Assembly: GCA_964531105.1 (NCBI GenBank)
Contig: CAZHFN010000003.1
Span: 17,584 to 81,583, forward strand
Direction: 5' to 3'
DNA length: 64,000 nt
Source: UBA2256 sp964531105
GTDB taxonomy: Bacteria; Spirochaetota; Spirochaetia; Treponematales; Rectinemataceae
How positions within the stretch are numbered: the stretch's first letter is position 1; every line of letters begins with the position of its first letter. Position numbers and translations under genes: made by a program. The notes under the pieces are model-generated. The model searched no databases. It was given only the letters and a program-made list of their open reading frames with translations, and was not told the origin of the DNA. Below, in pieces: positions 8,094-16,518 of this stretch.

Positions 8094-8906
8094 CTAGAAG
8101 GCCGGTACAAAGCTCCCGTTATATTTAGTGTCCAGGTAGTTCCTCACTTTTTCTGTCTGCAGGGCTGCCACCAGGGCTACAACCCTCCAATCCTTGGCAT
8201 CGCCCTTCCGGACTGCCACAATATTGGCGTAGGGAGAGCCCACGCCTTCGATCATGAGGTTATCTCTGGCGGGCACAAACCCGGCCTGGGAGGCAAAGCT
8301 GCCGTTGATCACCGAGGCAGCGGCGTCATCCAGGGTGCGGGGAAGCTGGGGCGCCTCTATTTCCTTGAATACGAACTTCTTGGGGTTTTCCACGATATCC
8401 CGTACCGTCGCCTTAAGCCCGGCCTTGGGATCGAGTTTTATAAGGCCCCGGTTTTCAAAGAGGATGAGGGCCCTGGCTTCGTTGGTGGGATCGTTGGGAA
8501 TCGCTATAACAGCGCCTTGAGGCAGTTCCTCCAATTTTTTATATTTGCGAGAATAGAGGCCCAGGGGCGCCACAAAGACATCGCCGGCGGGTTCCAGGGA
8601 AAGTTTCCTCTCCCCTGCGAAGTTAACCAAATACGGCGTGTGCTGGAAGAAGTTGGCATCCAGCTGCTTGTCGGCTAAAAGGATGTTGGGCGTCACGTAG
8701 TCGGTGAGTTCCACCACTTCCAGTTTGATGCCTTTGGCCAGCAGATCATCCTTTACCAGATTGAGCAGATCGCCATGGGGAATGGGGGTTGCGCCCACCT
8801 TCAGCACCACTGGTTTCTGGGTAGACTGGGCAAAGAGGCCGACAGGCATCATGGCCAGGACGAGGGCTAGGGCTATGGAGATACCTTTTCTTGCAGTGCG
8901 GTTCAT
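8094..8906 (-). CDS. metQ: MetQ/NlpA-family substrate-binding protein
   Basis: This 270-residue protein is the binding component of a methionine-type ABC importer. The family motifs VGATPIPHGDLL (~39-50) and DANFFQHTPYL (~82-92) are clear. The signal peptide ends GLFAQS with no cysteine, so unlike E. coli MetQ it is probably soluble in the periplasm, not a lipoprotein. ATG 8906 has an AAGGAGGT site. It is the third gene of the unit, after ATPase and permease, behind a 134-base gap with a hairpin. D- or L-methionine is the likely ligand; related proteins bind other amino acids or dipeptides. Confidence 0.88.
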   Translation of the reverse strand: MNRTARKGISIALALVLAMMPVGLFAQSTQKPVVLKVGATPIPHGDLLNLVKDDLLAKGIKLEVVELTDYVTPNILLADKQLDANFFQHTPYLVNFAGERKLSLEPAGDVFVAPLGLYSRKYKKLEELPQGAVIAIPNDPTNEARALILFENRGLIKLDPKAGLKATVRDIVENPKKFVFKEIEAPQLPRTLDDAAASVINGSFASQAGFVPARDNLMIEGVGSPYANIVAVRKGDAKDWRVVALVAALQTEKVRNYLDTKYNGSFVPAF

Positions 8907-9000
8907 TTAGAACCTCCTTATAGTGAGTTATGCCGCCTTAAAGGGGCATCGGGGTCGATGATCGGGAAATGGCCAGTTAGCAAGCGCCGAAAGACTTACT

Positions 9001-9033
9001 CCGGAAGCCCCGCCCAAAAGACGGGGAGGCCGG
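9001..9033 (-). promoter_or_regulatory. Intercistronic hairpin between metI and metQ
   Basis: The 134-base gap (8907-9041) holds a GC-rich stem: ccgg...ccccg (9001-9012) pairs with cggg...ccgg (9022-9033) with a small internal loop. There is no T tract. It may protect or separately start the metQ message. I looked for a SAM riboswitch here and could not fit one. Confidence 0.45.
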
Positions 9034-9041
9034 CAACCTTC

Positions 9042-9707
9042 CTAGCGACGAGCCCTTATACTTCTGGTTATCGCGTTGCCGGAGAGCTGTATGCCTTCCA
9101 CAAGCAGGATAATGACAAGGACTGCCGCTATCATGATGTCGGTTCTGAAGCGCTGATACCCATATCTGATGGCCAGATCTCCCAACCCGCCCCCGCCGAT
9201 CACCCCCGCCATGGCGGAATAACCTACCAGGGTTATCATTGTGAGAGTGATGCCAGATACGAGGGAAGGCAGGGCCTCCGGTATCAATATGGTAAAGAGT
9301 ATTCTGCGCTTGGAAGCTCCCGAGGCGATGGCGGCATCCAGGATGCCGGAATCGATTTCCGAGAGCGAAGATTCGACAATACGGGCCACGAAGGGACTGG
9401 CCGCTACCGACAGAGGCACGATGGCCGCCACGGTGCCCAAACTGGTTCCGACGATAAGGCGGGACAGGGGCAGCACCAACACCATGAGGATTATAAAGGG
9501 AAACGATCTAAGGGTGTTGATGAGTCTGTCGGCTATCTTCTTCACCAGGGAAAGCTCCCGGGCATGGCCCGAAAGGCGGTCGTTGGCCATGTAGTAAAGG
9601 GAAAGCCCCAGAGAGCCCCCCAGAACTCCTGCGATGGAGGTGGAAGCCAAGACCATGAGAAGGGTTTCCCACAAAGGCCTAGCTACGAGCTCGACTATTT
9701 CAGCCAT
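9042..9707 (-). CDS. metI: MetI-type ABC permease
   Basis: This 221-residue inner-membrane protein has about five membrane spans and the ABC-permease coupling loop, seen as D-A-A-I-A-S-G-A-S-K-R-R-I-L-F near residue 145. The size and the sequence WETLLMVLASTSIAGVLGGSLG fit MetI. It overlaps the ATPase gene by 8 bases, so the two subunits are made together. It should form a homodimeric channel for the MetQ ligand. Confidence 0.9.
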   Translation of the reverse strand: MAEIVELVARPLWETLLMVLASTSIAGVLGGSLGLSLYYMANDRLSGHARELSLVKKIADRLINTLRSFPFIILMVLVLPLSRLIVGTSLGTVAAIVPLSVAASPFVARIVESSLSEIDSGILDAAIASGASKRRILFTILIPEALPSLVSGITLTMITLVGYSAMAGVIGGGGLGDLAIRYGYQRFRTDIMIAAVLVIILLVEGIQLSGNAITRSIRARR

Positions 9708-10536
9708 GGCTCACCTCCCCCACGATTCGTCGTCCCATCTCGCTCTGGGGATTGGCGAAGACACTGCCCACGGGACCTGTTTCCACAATTGAGCCGCCGG
9801 ACAGTATGGCCACGTCGTCGCAGATCCGCCTGACCACTTCCATCTGGTGGGTTACCACAAGCACCGTAAGCCCGAATCTTCGGCTTAAGGACTGGATGAG
9901 ATCCAGAATAGAGCGGGTGGTCTCGGGATCCAGGGCGCTGGTGGCCTCGTCGCAGAAAAGAATCTTGGGGTGATTGGCCAGCGCCCGGGCGATGGCCACT
10001 CTTTGGCGTTCGCCGCCCGATAGTCTGGCTGCCGGTCTCTGGGCCTTGTCGGAGAGTCCCACCAATCCCAGAAGTTCATTCACCCTGTCCTGGATGGCCG
10101 CTTTAGACCAGTGGGCGGCTTCCAGGGGGAAGGCTATGTTGCCGGCCACCGTCCTGGAGGCGAAGAGGTTGAAGTTCTGGAAGACAAAGCCAGCTCTGCG
10201 CCTGGCCTCCAGCAATTCTGTACCCTTGGCTTGGGATACGGGCAACCCAGCATACAAAACATCCCCTGAATCGGGCTTCTCCAGAAGGGAGGCGATTCGG
10301 ATCAGGGTTGTTTTTCCCGCCCCGCTGCGGCCGATCATGCCGAAAATCCTGCCCGAGGGCACGGAGAGCGACACATCGTCCAGCACTGTGTGGGGTCCGA
10401 AGCGCTTGTGTACCGAACGCAGGCTCAAAGCCGGTTGGTCGGTGGAGAATTGCAGGTTGGTTTTTGTGTGTGGATCTTGGAGGAGGTTTAGTGCGTGGAG
10501 AAATGCGGCCCCTTTAGGCCGCTTCGCATGAAACAT
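9700..10536 (-). CDS. metN: MetN-type ABC ATPase lacking the C-terminal regulatory domain
   Basis: This 278-residue protein powers the MetI/MetQ importer. Walker A is GRSGAGKT (69-76), the signature is LSGGERQRVAIARALA, Walker B is ILFCDEATSALD, and the switch His lies in VTHQME. Usual MetN proteins are ~340 residues and end in an ACT-like NIL domain that senses methionine and shuts transport; here the protein stops after the ATPase core. The first ~35 residues are poorly conserved and ATG 10536 has no clear ribosome site, so the real start may lie further in. Confidence 0.85.
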   Translation of the reverse strand: MFHAKRPKGAAFLHALNLLQDPHTKTNLQFSTDQPALSLRSVHKRFGPHTVLDDVSLSVPSGRIFGMIGRSGAGKTTLIRIASLLEKPDSGDVLYAGLPVSQAKGTELLEARRRAGFVFQNFNLFASRTVAGNIAFPLEAAHWSKAAIQDRVNELLGLVGLSDKAQRPAARLSGGERQRVAIARALANHPKILFCDEATSALDPETTRSILDLIQSLSRRFGLTVLVVTHQMEVVRRICDDVAILSGGSIVETGPVGSVFANPQSEMGRRIVGEVSHG

Positions 10537-10578
10537 AAGGAATCTTTAATATAGTTCATCGGTACTTCCTTGGAGCGC

Positions 10579-10608
10579 ACTTTATCCTGAGCCGATGAGT
10601 GCTGTCAA
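10579..10608 (-). promoter_or_regulatory. Promoter of the metNIQ-like operon
   Basis: On the minus strand TTGACA (10603-10608), an 18-base spacer and TAAAGT (10579-10584). The leader to ATG 10536 is short. In the leader region catcgg/ccgatg can pair around the promoter, but there is no recognisable SAM riboswitch. Confidence 0.6.
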
Positions 10609-10670
10609 GCGATTACGGGCAAGAAAAATTCCAAAGCCCAGGAATAGCAGGCTTATGTTGTTCTGACATG

Positions 10671-10704
10671 AAAAAAGGGGCTGCCCAACTCATCGGACAG
10701 CCCC
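10671..10704 (-). terminator. Rho-independent terminator of the small exported-protein gene
   Basis: On the minus strand a 10-base stem (ggggctgtcc with gggcagcccc, one G-U pair) and an 8-base loop are followed directly by six T. This is the clearest intrinsic terminator in the window, 30 bases after the stop codon at 10734. Confidence 0.9.
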
Positions 10705-10733
10705 TTGAACCAGAAAAAGGTTCTTTTCGTTGC

Positions 10734-11243
10734 TTAGAGTTTGAACTGTACGCCGATGGTCGAGAATCCGTGGCCGCCCCTGTTGAAGTGGACAGCATAG
10801 AGGGACTCGGTGATCACCGCGAGGCTGGGGCTGAAGTGGTAGCTCATGCCGCCGCCGGAAGCGATGCCGATTCCGAAGGAATTGCCAAGTCCGAGGCCAA
10901 GTCCGAGGGCTGCGTACCAGTCAAATTTCTGAGCCCAGGCGGGAAGCTCGGTGAAGGTGCCTAAACCGAAGTGTGCGGTACCAACGCCTGCCACGGTGAG
11001 TTCAAAGCCAGGCCAGAAATCGATGCCTGCCTTGACTGCGGCGCCGAAGGTGATGGGAATAGTATCGGCGAGGTCAACCCGGGCCAGGATCATCTCGGCT
11101 CCGCCGCCGACGCCGAAACCCCAACCGAGGTTAAGTCCGACGCTAGCCGCGAAATCCCCTTTATCCATGTTGGGTTTGCCCTGGGCGAAAGCGCCAAAGG
11201 CAAGCACTACCAACAGAACCAACACTGCTACTGTCTTTTTCAT
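10734..11243 (-). CDS. Small exported protein, probably a beta-barrel or envelope protein
   Basis: This 169-residue protein starts with a clear signal peptide cut after AFA (MKKTVAVLVLLVVLAFGAFA). The rest is very rich in Gly and in alternating hydrophobic residues (LGLGLGLGNSFGIGIASGGG, ending STIGVQFKL), a pattern seen in small outer-membrane barrels; a C-terminal hydrophobic strand supports this. It is a single-gene unit with its own terminator. I do not recognise a named family, and the function is unknown. Confidence 0.75.
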   Translation of the reverse strand: MKKTVAVLVLLVVLAFGAFAQGKPNMDKGDFAASVGLNLGWGFGVGGGAEMILARVDLADTIPITFGAAVKAGIDFWPGFELTVAGVGTAHFGLGTFTELPAWAQKFDWYAALGLGLGLGNSFGIGIASGGGMSYHFSPSLAVITESLYAVHFNRGGHGFSTIGVQFKL

Positions 11244-11567
11244 GTCCGTTTCCTCCTGATGAAATAAGTTGTGTTTTTTATTAAATTAACAACCATTTCA
11301 TCCTACTCCTTCTTTTCATTCTATGCAACTACAGGAATATTTCAAAAATACATGGTCCCGCGACGATCGTACAACCCTCAAGGTTTAAATTCCCTTTGCG
11401 CCTTGACGGCATATGATCCTCATCGTACCATGCGCTCACATTCCACCGAGTTTTCGGGCCTAAAGATCCGCTTGCCCCTACTATAGGGCAAAAAGCGGTT
11501 CCAGGGGCGAAAGCCATTGGGTTGCGTTGGAAACGGCGCAGCCTTCCGTGTTTGAAAAGGGGGAAGG
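11244..11567. other. Intergenic region with promoter and structured leader
   Basis: These 324 bases separate divergent genes. The left part is AT-rich upstream DNA of the exported-protein gene. The right part holds a promoter (11403-11431) and about 130 bases of leader for the binding-protein gene at 11568. Within the leader, ccgctt/aagcgg with an inner gccc/gggc forms a hairpin near 11470-11500, ttcca/tggaa can close a further segment, and acgg/ccgt another. It could be a riboswitch or attenuator, but I match it to no known class. Confidence 0.55.
11403..11431 (+). promoter_or_regulatory. Promoter of the 11568-16483 transport cluster
   Basis: TTGACG (11403-11408), 17 bases and TACCAT (11426-11431). 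The transcript would begin near 11438 and carry a long folded leader. Confidence 0.6.
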
Positions 11568-13088
11568 ATGAGTTTTCGCGCGCCGCCCGCCAGCCTTTCC
11601 AGGGTGGTATGTCTTGTTTTGGTTACAAGCCTTTGCATAGTCCATCCTCTTTCGGCCATAGAGATAAGTCTCAATGGTAAAATACTCGCCTTGCCCGACA
11701 ACTCCGAGCTCATGAACCTTTGTTATTCGGTACCTACGGAAAAAGGCTTGGAACGAGGCCTAGCCCTCTCGGAACTCATTCCTCCCCTTATCGATGTGTG
11801 GGAAATTCAGTGCATCCATGGCAAAGGAAGCTTTTCATGGAAAGAGGAAGGACTGACAGAGACCCTTGGTTCCTTCTACCTCGTCCAATCGGGATCGGAC
11901 TCCTGGGATCTTGTAGCCCGGGGAAAGCGTACCCAAACAGTACGTTCAATTACCATGAAAGGCGATAAAGCCGATGAGAGGGAGCTGGAAATCTGGCTTT
12001 CCTGGGAGGGCGTGCGGGAATTGAGGGCCGAGATAGAACGTTGGGCATCGCTTACGGGAGTAAAGCTCCGCGTGCTCGAGGTTCCAGATACCAGAAGCAA
12101 GTACTTGGCGACCTTGAGAGGAGGAGGCAGGCTTCCGGATCTGCTGATGATCCAATCTGACAATTTACCCGATCTTTTAAACGCCAAGGCCTTCCAGCCC
12201 CTAGATAGGGTCAACACAAATTCCTTGTTCCAAAGAGGAAAGGAGGCTTTCAGCGTTGATGGAAGGCTCTGGGCTCTGCCCTTTTATTTTGACACCCAGC
12301 TCCTCTTCTATAATCGCAACCTCCTTCCATCAGCTCCTAGGGAGAATTGGACACTCGCCGACCTGGAAGGCATAGCCGATTCTGTTAGGGCCCAGGGGCG
12401 GACGCCCCTCTCCTGGAATGTGTACTCCGCCTACTGGCTGCTTTCCTTTGCCGTTGGATTCGGCAAGCCGGCGATAGCCGACCCCGACGGGGGCGTCCGC
12501 CCCGACGATGCCGCCACAAAGGCCGCCCTGGAATGGATTATGTCCATGATTGAATCGAAACGGCTGGAAGCCTTGGAGCGGGATGCCATGGTAGCCCGTT
12601 TCGCCTCGGGGCAGATAGCCATGATATTAAGCGGCTCCTTCTCCATACCCGAATTTGAACGCATCGGCCTGGATTTTGGCGTAGCCCCCTACCCACTGGT
12701 GCCCTCAACAGGCAAAGCCGTGGCGCCCCTCTTGGACTTTAAGGGTTTTGCAATAAGCCGTTCCAGTCGGTCCCCGATAAGCGCACAAAGGCTTTTGGAG
12801 CACCTATCTGGAATCGGAGTACAACAGCGCTTCACCTCGGCACTCTCCAAGCTGCCCGCCAACGAGGATGCGTGGAAGGCTGCGAAGGAAAATAATCGTT
12901 ATTACAGCCAGCTATCCCGCAGTGCCGAAGTAGGTTTGGTGCTGCCTCCCAGCTCGGGCTATAGCATCTATAAAAACATTATGTGGAAAATTCTGCGCTT
13001 TATTCTTTCAAAAAGCATGGGGATAGACCAAGCCCTGGCCGAGGCGAGGCGCCTCATCGATGCCAATTTGAAAAGCGAGAGCAAATGA
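11568..13088 (+). CDS. ABC solute-binding protein with an extra N-terminal domain
   Basis: This 506-residue exported protein has two parts. Residues ~140-500 look like a carbohydrate-type extracellular binding protein (LEIWLSWEG opening, YLATLRGGGRLPDLLMIQ, WALPFYFDTQLLFYNRNLL, FASGQIAMILSGSF). Residues ~31-125 are extra and resemble the repeated domain of the next gene: GLALSELI matches its GLALSSIL, and WEIQCIHGKGSF...TLGSFYLV lines up with YEITLTAADGY...SGALIL. A signal peptide precedes it. The ribosome site gggggaagg precedes ATG 11568. Ligand unknown. The domain comparison was made by eye. Confidence 0.8.
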   Translation: MSFRAPPASLSRVVCLVLVTSLCIVHPLSAIEISLNGKILALPDNSELMNLCYSVPTEKGLERGLALSELIPPLIDVWEIQCIHGKGSFSWKEEGLTETLGSFYLVQSGSDSWDLVARGKRTQTVRSITMKGDKADERELEIWLSWEGVRELRAEIERWASLTGVKLRVLEVPDTRSKYLATLRGGGRLPDLLMIQSDNLPDLLNAKAFQPLDRVNTNSLFQRGKEAFSVDGRLWALPFYFDTQLLFYNRNLLPSAPRENWTLADLEGIADSVRAQGRTPLSWNVYSAYWLLSFAVGFGKPAIADPDGGVRPDDAATKAALEWIMSMIESKRLEALERDAMVARFASGQIAMILSGSFSIPEFERIGLDFGVAPYPLVPSTGKAVAPLLDFKGFAISRSSRSPISAQRLLEHLSGIGVQQRFTSALSKLPANEDAWKAAKENNRYYSQLSRSAEVGLVLPPSSGYSIYKNIMWKILRFILSKSMGIDQALAEARRLIDANLKSESK

Positions 13089-13105
13089 TCTTTAGGAGGA
13101 AATAG

Positions 13106-14629
13106 ATGATTTCTAAAACGATGAAGGCTGTCCTCGCCCTGCTCCTAGCCGCAAGCCTGACGCTCCTGGGCTGTGCCACAAAAGCTACCCAGGAAACCCA
13201 TACTGCTCCGGCTACTCTGGGAACGCCTTCCACGATCGCTGCCTCTGCGGGGATTGCTGCTACTGACGGAAAAACCGTCGCAGGCGATGCGACCAGCGCC
13301 GCTTCGCCAGCCTATGAGCCCTGGAACATAGTGCTGACAGGCACCAGAAGCGATACCCTGAGCCAGGCTTACTACCAGAAACTTAAAGCTGCGGGCAGCT
13401 ACTACCACACCAAGACTGTGGACAAGAAGGGGGTTCCCACGGCGTATTCCGGCCTGGCCTTGAGTTCCATCCTGGCTATGGTGGATGGCCCCGATTCATC
13501 CCATCCCTTCAGCTTCGACCAAGGCCTTTGGGACAAGGGCTACGAAATAACCCTCACCGCGGCTGACGGGTATTCGGCAACTTTTTCAACCAAGGATCTG
13601 GCCTCCGGAGCCCTGATCCTTGCGGATACCGAGGCAGGTCATGCGCTGGAGCGACCCATGATCGTGGGAGAAAGCCCCAAGAATCTCTGGGTTAAGGAAC
13701 TGGCCTCCATCTCCACGAGTCTGGCTCCCAGCCAAGCAATTTCGGAGGCTGCCTCCTTCACCCTGGATCTGGACCTGAACGGCATGAAGACCTCCATCAC
13801 CCTGGCAGATCTGGAAAAAGATCCCGCGTACTTGGAAGGGATGGGCAGCTACACCACCAGCGCAGGCACACGGTACTCCAACATGTATAGTGGAGTATCC
13901 CTTTCGGCCCTCTTAAGTCGCTACATGAACCTGAGCCCCGAGGATTCGGTCAGCTTCCTGGCTACCGATGGATACGAAATGACCTATCCAGGATCCTTGA
14001 TACTCGACGAAGCCGAGGGTAGGTGGCTTTTGGCGTTCAAAATGGATGGGGACTATCTACCCAAGAATCCCGGCTATATCAGGACCATAAAGGTGGGTCC
14101 TAAGGACCCCAACATCGATGGCCACCTCTCGGTAAAGATGATCAAGTCTGTTGTGGTCAAGCAAAAAGGCTTCAAGGATTTCTCACTCTCCTACTCTGGC
14201 AAGATGAGCGGGACCATGGATCGCTCCACCCTCCAGTCCTGCGTAAGCTGCCATAGCAAGGAAGTAGCCTTCGAACGCAAGGAGACCAAGGCCTCATATA
14301 GGGGATTCCCCCTTCATCTTCTCTTGGCCTACGCCGACGATCCCGACTATGCTCCTCACAAGCAGGATTCCAAGATACTGGCCTTCGATTCGTCTGCAGC
14401 CGCAAAGGGATACACCGTGGAAATAGTCGCCCAGGATGGGTATTCGATCAAACTGAACTCCAAGGATCTGCTGGGGAACGATGAGATAATCCTGGCCATG
14501 TACAGGGAGGGAGAAGCCCTTGGGGTCGACGAGTTCCCCCTTGTGCTGGTCTGGGACAAGGCTGCAGCGAGAATTCCCGAGGGTATCAAGAACGTAAAGC
14601 AGGTAGCCACGTTAAAGTTGCATTTCTGA
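13106..14629 (+). CDS. Lipoprotein with three tandem molybdopterin-oxidoreductase-like domains and a CxxCH motif
   Basis: This 507-residue protein has a lipobox (LTLLGC, Cys23) and a low-complexity Ala/Thr linker, then three related domains at ~70-205, 215-352 and 358-507. Each has the order [Y-x-G-x-x-L-x-x-L-L], then a D-G-Y segment, then a loop before a beta-rich end; this resembles the sulfite-oxidase/molybdopterin-binding fold (PF00174-like), though no cofactor site can be claimed. Domain 3 carries C379-V-S-C382-H383, a c-type heme or metal motif. A good AGGAGG site precedes ATG 13106, 17 bases after the binding-protein gene. It may capture ligand or pass electrons in the envelope; function unknown. 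Confidence 0.7.
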   Translation: MISKTMKAVLALLLAASLTLLGCATKATQETHTAPATLGTPSTIAASAGIAATDGKTVAGDATSAASPAYEPWNIVLTGTRSDTLSQAYYQKLKAAGSYYHTKTVDKKGVPTAYSGLALSSILAMVDGPDSSHPFSFDQGLWDKGYEITLTAADGYSATFSTKDLASGALILADTEAGHALERPMIVGESPKNLWVKELASISTSLAPSQAISEAASFTLDLDLNGMKTSITLADLEKDPAYLEGMGSYTTSAGTRYSNMYSGVSLSALLSRYMNLSPEDSVSFLATDGYEMTYPGSLILDEAEGRWLLAFKMDGDYLPKNPGYIRTIKVGPKDPNIDGHLSVKMIKSVVVKQKGFKDFSLSYSGKMSGTMDRSTLQSCVSCHSKEVAFERKETKASYRGFPLHLLLAYADDPDYAPHKQDSKILAFDSSAAAKGYTVEIVAQDGYSIKLNSKDLLGNDEIILAMYREGEALGVDEFPLVLVWDKAAARIPEGIKNVKQVATLKLHF

Positions 14630-14660
14630 ATTCCTGTGTAAGAGGGCGGGAGGTGGGTTC

Positions 14661-14705
14661 ATGAAGGGGGAATTTTCCACCCTAGGTGTTCAGTTTCGTA
14701 TATGA
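14661..14705 (+). CDS. 14-codon coupling ORF before the fused permease
   Basis: MKGEFSTLGVQFRI is read from ATG 14661, which has a strong GGGAGGTGG ribosome site. Its stop TGA (14703-14705) overlaps the permease ATG (14702-14704) as ATGA. The permease itself has no visible ribosome site, so ribosomes finishing this ORF probably restart on the permease. Too short for a track of ORFs; no homology claimed. Confidence 0.6.
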   Translation: MKGEFSTLGVQFRI

Positions 14706-16483
14706 AATCCCCGCTAATAGGTCGATCCAGGCTTTTTCCCCTGGCATTGCTGCCCCTGGCCTTCTTGGTACTGGTGGCGGGAATCCTACCCTTCATAACC
14801 GCCGGCTGGGAATCCCTCTTCCATGACAGCTGGGGAGAGCGAAGCTGGGCCGGCCTGGAGAACTTCAGAGCATTGGTGGATGACAGGGCTTTTTCCATCT
14901 CCCTTGGAATAAGCCTTGTCTGGGCCTTTATCGCGGCGAGCCTCTCTGTCGGCCTGGGTTTTATATTCGCCTGCGCCCTCCTGGATGCCAGGCACTCCTT
15001 TAAAATTCTATTTGCCGCCATCCTCGTGCCCTGGGGCGTACCTTCCTTCATATCCATCCCCATCTGGCGGATGGTCATCCATGGGAGCGGAGGCAATTCT
15101 CTCCTTTCGACCCTTCTGGGGCGGGAGGTCAATCTTCTCACCGATCCCATCGCGGGATTCCTGGCGGCCCTGGCGGTGGATATTTGGCTGGGTGTCCCCT
15201 TGGCGGTGCTGGCTATCTACGCTTCGCTTAAAAGCCTGGATAGGGGACTTTCGGAGGCTGCGTTAGTGGACGGAGCCGACAGTTGGACCCTGGCCAGACA
15301 CATTCGGGCTCCCCTAGTAAAAGGCACTATTGGAATAATGTGGGTCCTGGATTTCGTAAAATCCTTTAAGGAGTTCTCAGTTCCATTTCTCATGACTGCC
15401 GGTGGCCCTCCTTTCTTGGGAGGAATCACCGAAAGGCACATTGTCGGCGCCACCAGCACTCTGGAGATTTTCCTCTACGACGCCTTCCGAAACGAAGAGG
15501 ATTACGGCGTAGCCTCGGCCTATGCGGTGGCCGTAGGGCTTCTGGTCATACTCCTGGTGCTGGTCTGGTTAAGAGTAAAGAAGGGATTGACCGCTGAATC
15601 GGATCAAATCCGGCAAGGACACCGCTATGGAAGGAGCGCGAAAATTGGCGACCCTGTGCAGAATAGCCTGTGGAAGTTGGCCCTCCTGGGGGCAAAAATC
15701 CTATTCCCTCTCACGGCCGCCCTGATGCTCTATGTCCTGGCATGGCTTTCCCTGTCCGATCTTTCGGCTGTCTATGTGGATGCCATACTGCCCCGATTTA
15801 TGTCGCTTAAGTCCTACAAGACAGTACTCATGGATGAGGGCATCATGGGCTATTTTTTCAACACACTTCTTGCCGCCGGGAGCACTGCTCTCCTCGTGCC
15901 AATCTTCGCCCTGCCCCCCGCCATCTGGCTATCCAAGGCAGGCAGGCAGCAGAGCGCCAAGGCCTTCAGCATACTACAAGCCCTGGGCATGGCGGGGGGC
16001 ATACACTCCCTCATACCCTTATTTATTGTCTTCAGGCTGTTGGGGCTCTTAGGCGGCTACAGCCCCGTGATCACCGTGTACCTCTTCCACGCCCTTCCCT
16101 TTGCGATCTTCAGCATAAAGGTCTTTTTGGACCGACTTCCTCCTAGCTATGAAGAAGCTGCAGCTCTAGAGGGTACAGGAGCCCTCACCTACCTTGTCAG
16201 TATCCTCGTGCCCCTCATCGCCCCGGCGCTGGCCGCCGCCATGATGGCCGCCTTCATTTCTGCATGGAACGGATTCTTGGTCCCCTTGGTTTTCCTCAAT
16301 GACGACAGGCTCTACACAATTGGCATCAAGCTGCATTCCTACGTGGGTTCGGTGGCCTCGGGCAACCCCAGGTGGAATCTCTTCGCGGCGGCCAGCGCCA
16401 TCAACATGCTCTTCGTGGGACTATTACTCTGGCGCTTTAAAAACCCCTTGAGCAGGGGCGATACAGAAGCGGGAATATTCTAG
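14702..16483 (+). CDS. Fused two-domain ABC permease (MalF-MalG-like in one chain)
   Basis: This 593-residue inner-membrane protein contains two consecutive binding-protein-dependent permease domains. The first half has the coupling loop SEAALVDGADSWTLARHI (~183-200) and the second half YEEAAALEGTGALTYLVSI (near residue 490). Each half is about 280-290 residues, the length of separate MalF and MalG proteins, with some six spans each, joined by a charged linker (~292-320). It should form the whole transmembrane channel for the 11568 binding protein. No ATPase gene lies nearby, so one from elsewhere must serve it. Confidence 0.9.
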   Translation: MKSPLIGRSRLFPLALLPLAFLVLVAGILPFITAGWESLFHDSWGERSWAGLENFRALVDDRAFSISLGISLVWAFIAASLSVGLGFIFACALLDARHSFKILFAAILVPWGVPSFISIPIWRMVIHGSGGNSLLSTLLGREVNLLTDPIAGFLAALAVDIWLGVPLAVLAIYASLKSLDRGLSEAALVDGADSWTLARHIRAPLVKGTIGIMWVLDFVKSFKEFSVPFLMTAGGPPFLGGITERHIVGATSTLEIFLYDAFRNEEDYGVASAYAVAVGLLVILLVLVWLRVKKGLTAESDQIRQGHRYGRSAKIGDPVQNSLWKLALLGAKILFPLTAALMLYVLAWLSLSDLSAVYVDAILPRFMSLKSYKTVLMDEGIMGYFFNTLLAAGSTALLVPIFALPPAIWLSKAGRQQSAKAFSILQALGMAGGIHSLIPLFIVFRLLGLLGGYSPVITVYLFHALPFAIFSIKVFLDRLPPSYEEAAALEGTGALTYLVSILVPLIAPALAAAMMAAFISAWNGFLVPLVFLNDDRLYTIGIKLHSYVGSVASGNPRWNLFAAASAINMLFVGLLLWRFKNPLSRGDTEAGIF

Positions 16484-16518
16484 AGCAGTGAAGCCTGGCA
16501 GCAGCAAAGGCCTATATA

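Noticed and set aside
8907..9041. Possible SAM or other riboswitch before metQ
   Set aside because: ggcaacc and gaagcc-like words occur on the plus strand, but order, orientation and the other conserved parts do not fit a SAM-I element for the minus-strand gene.
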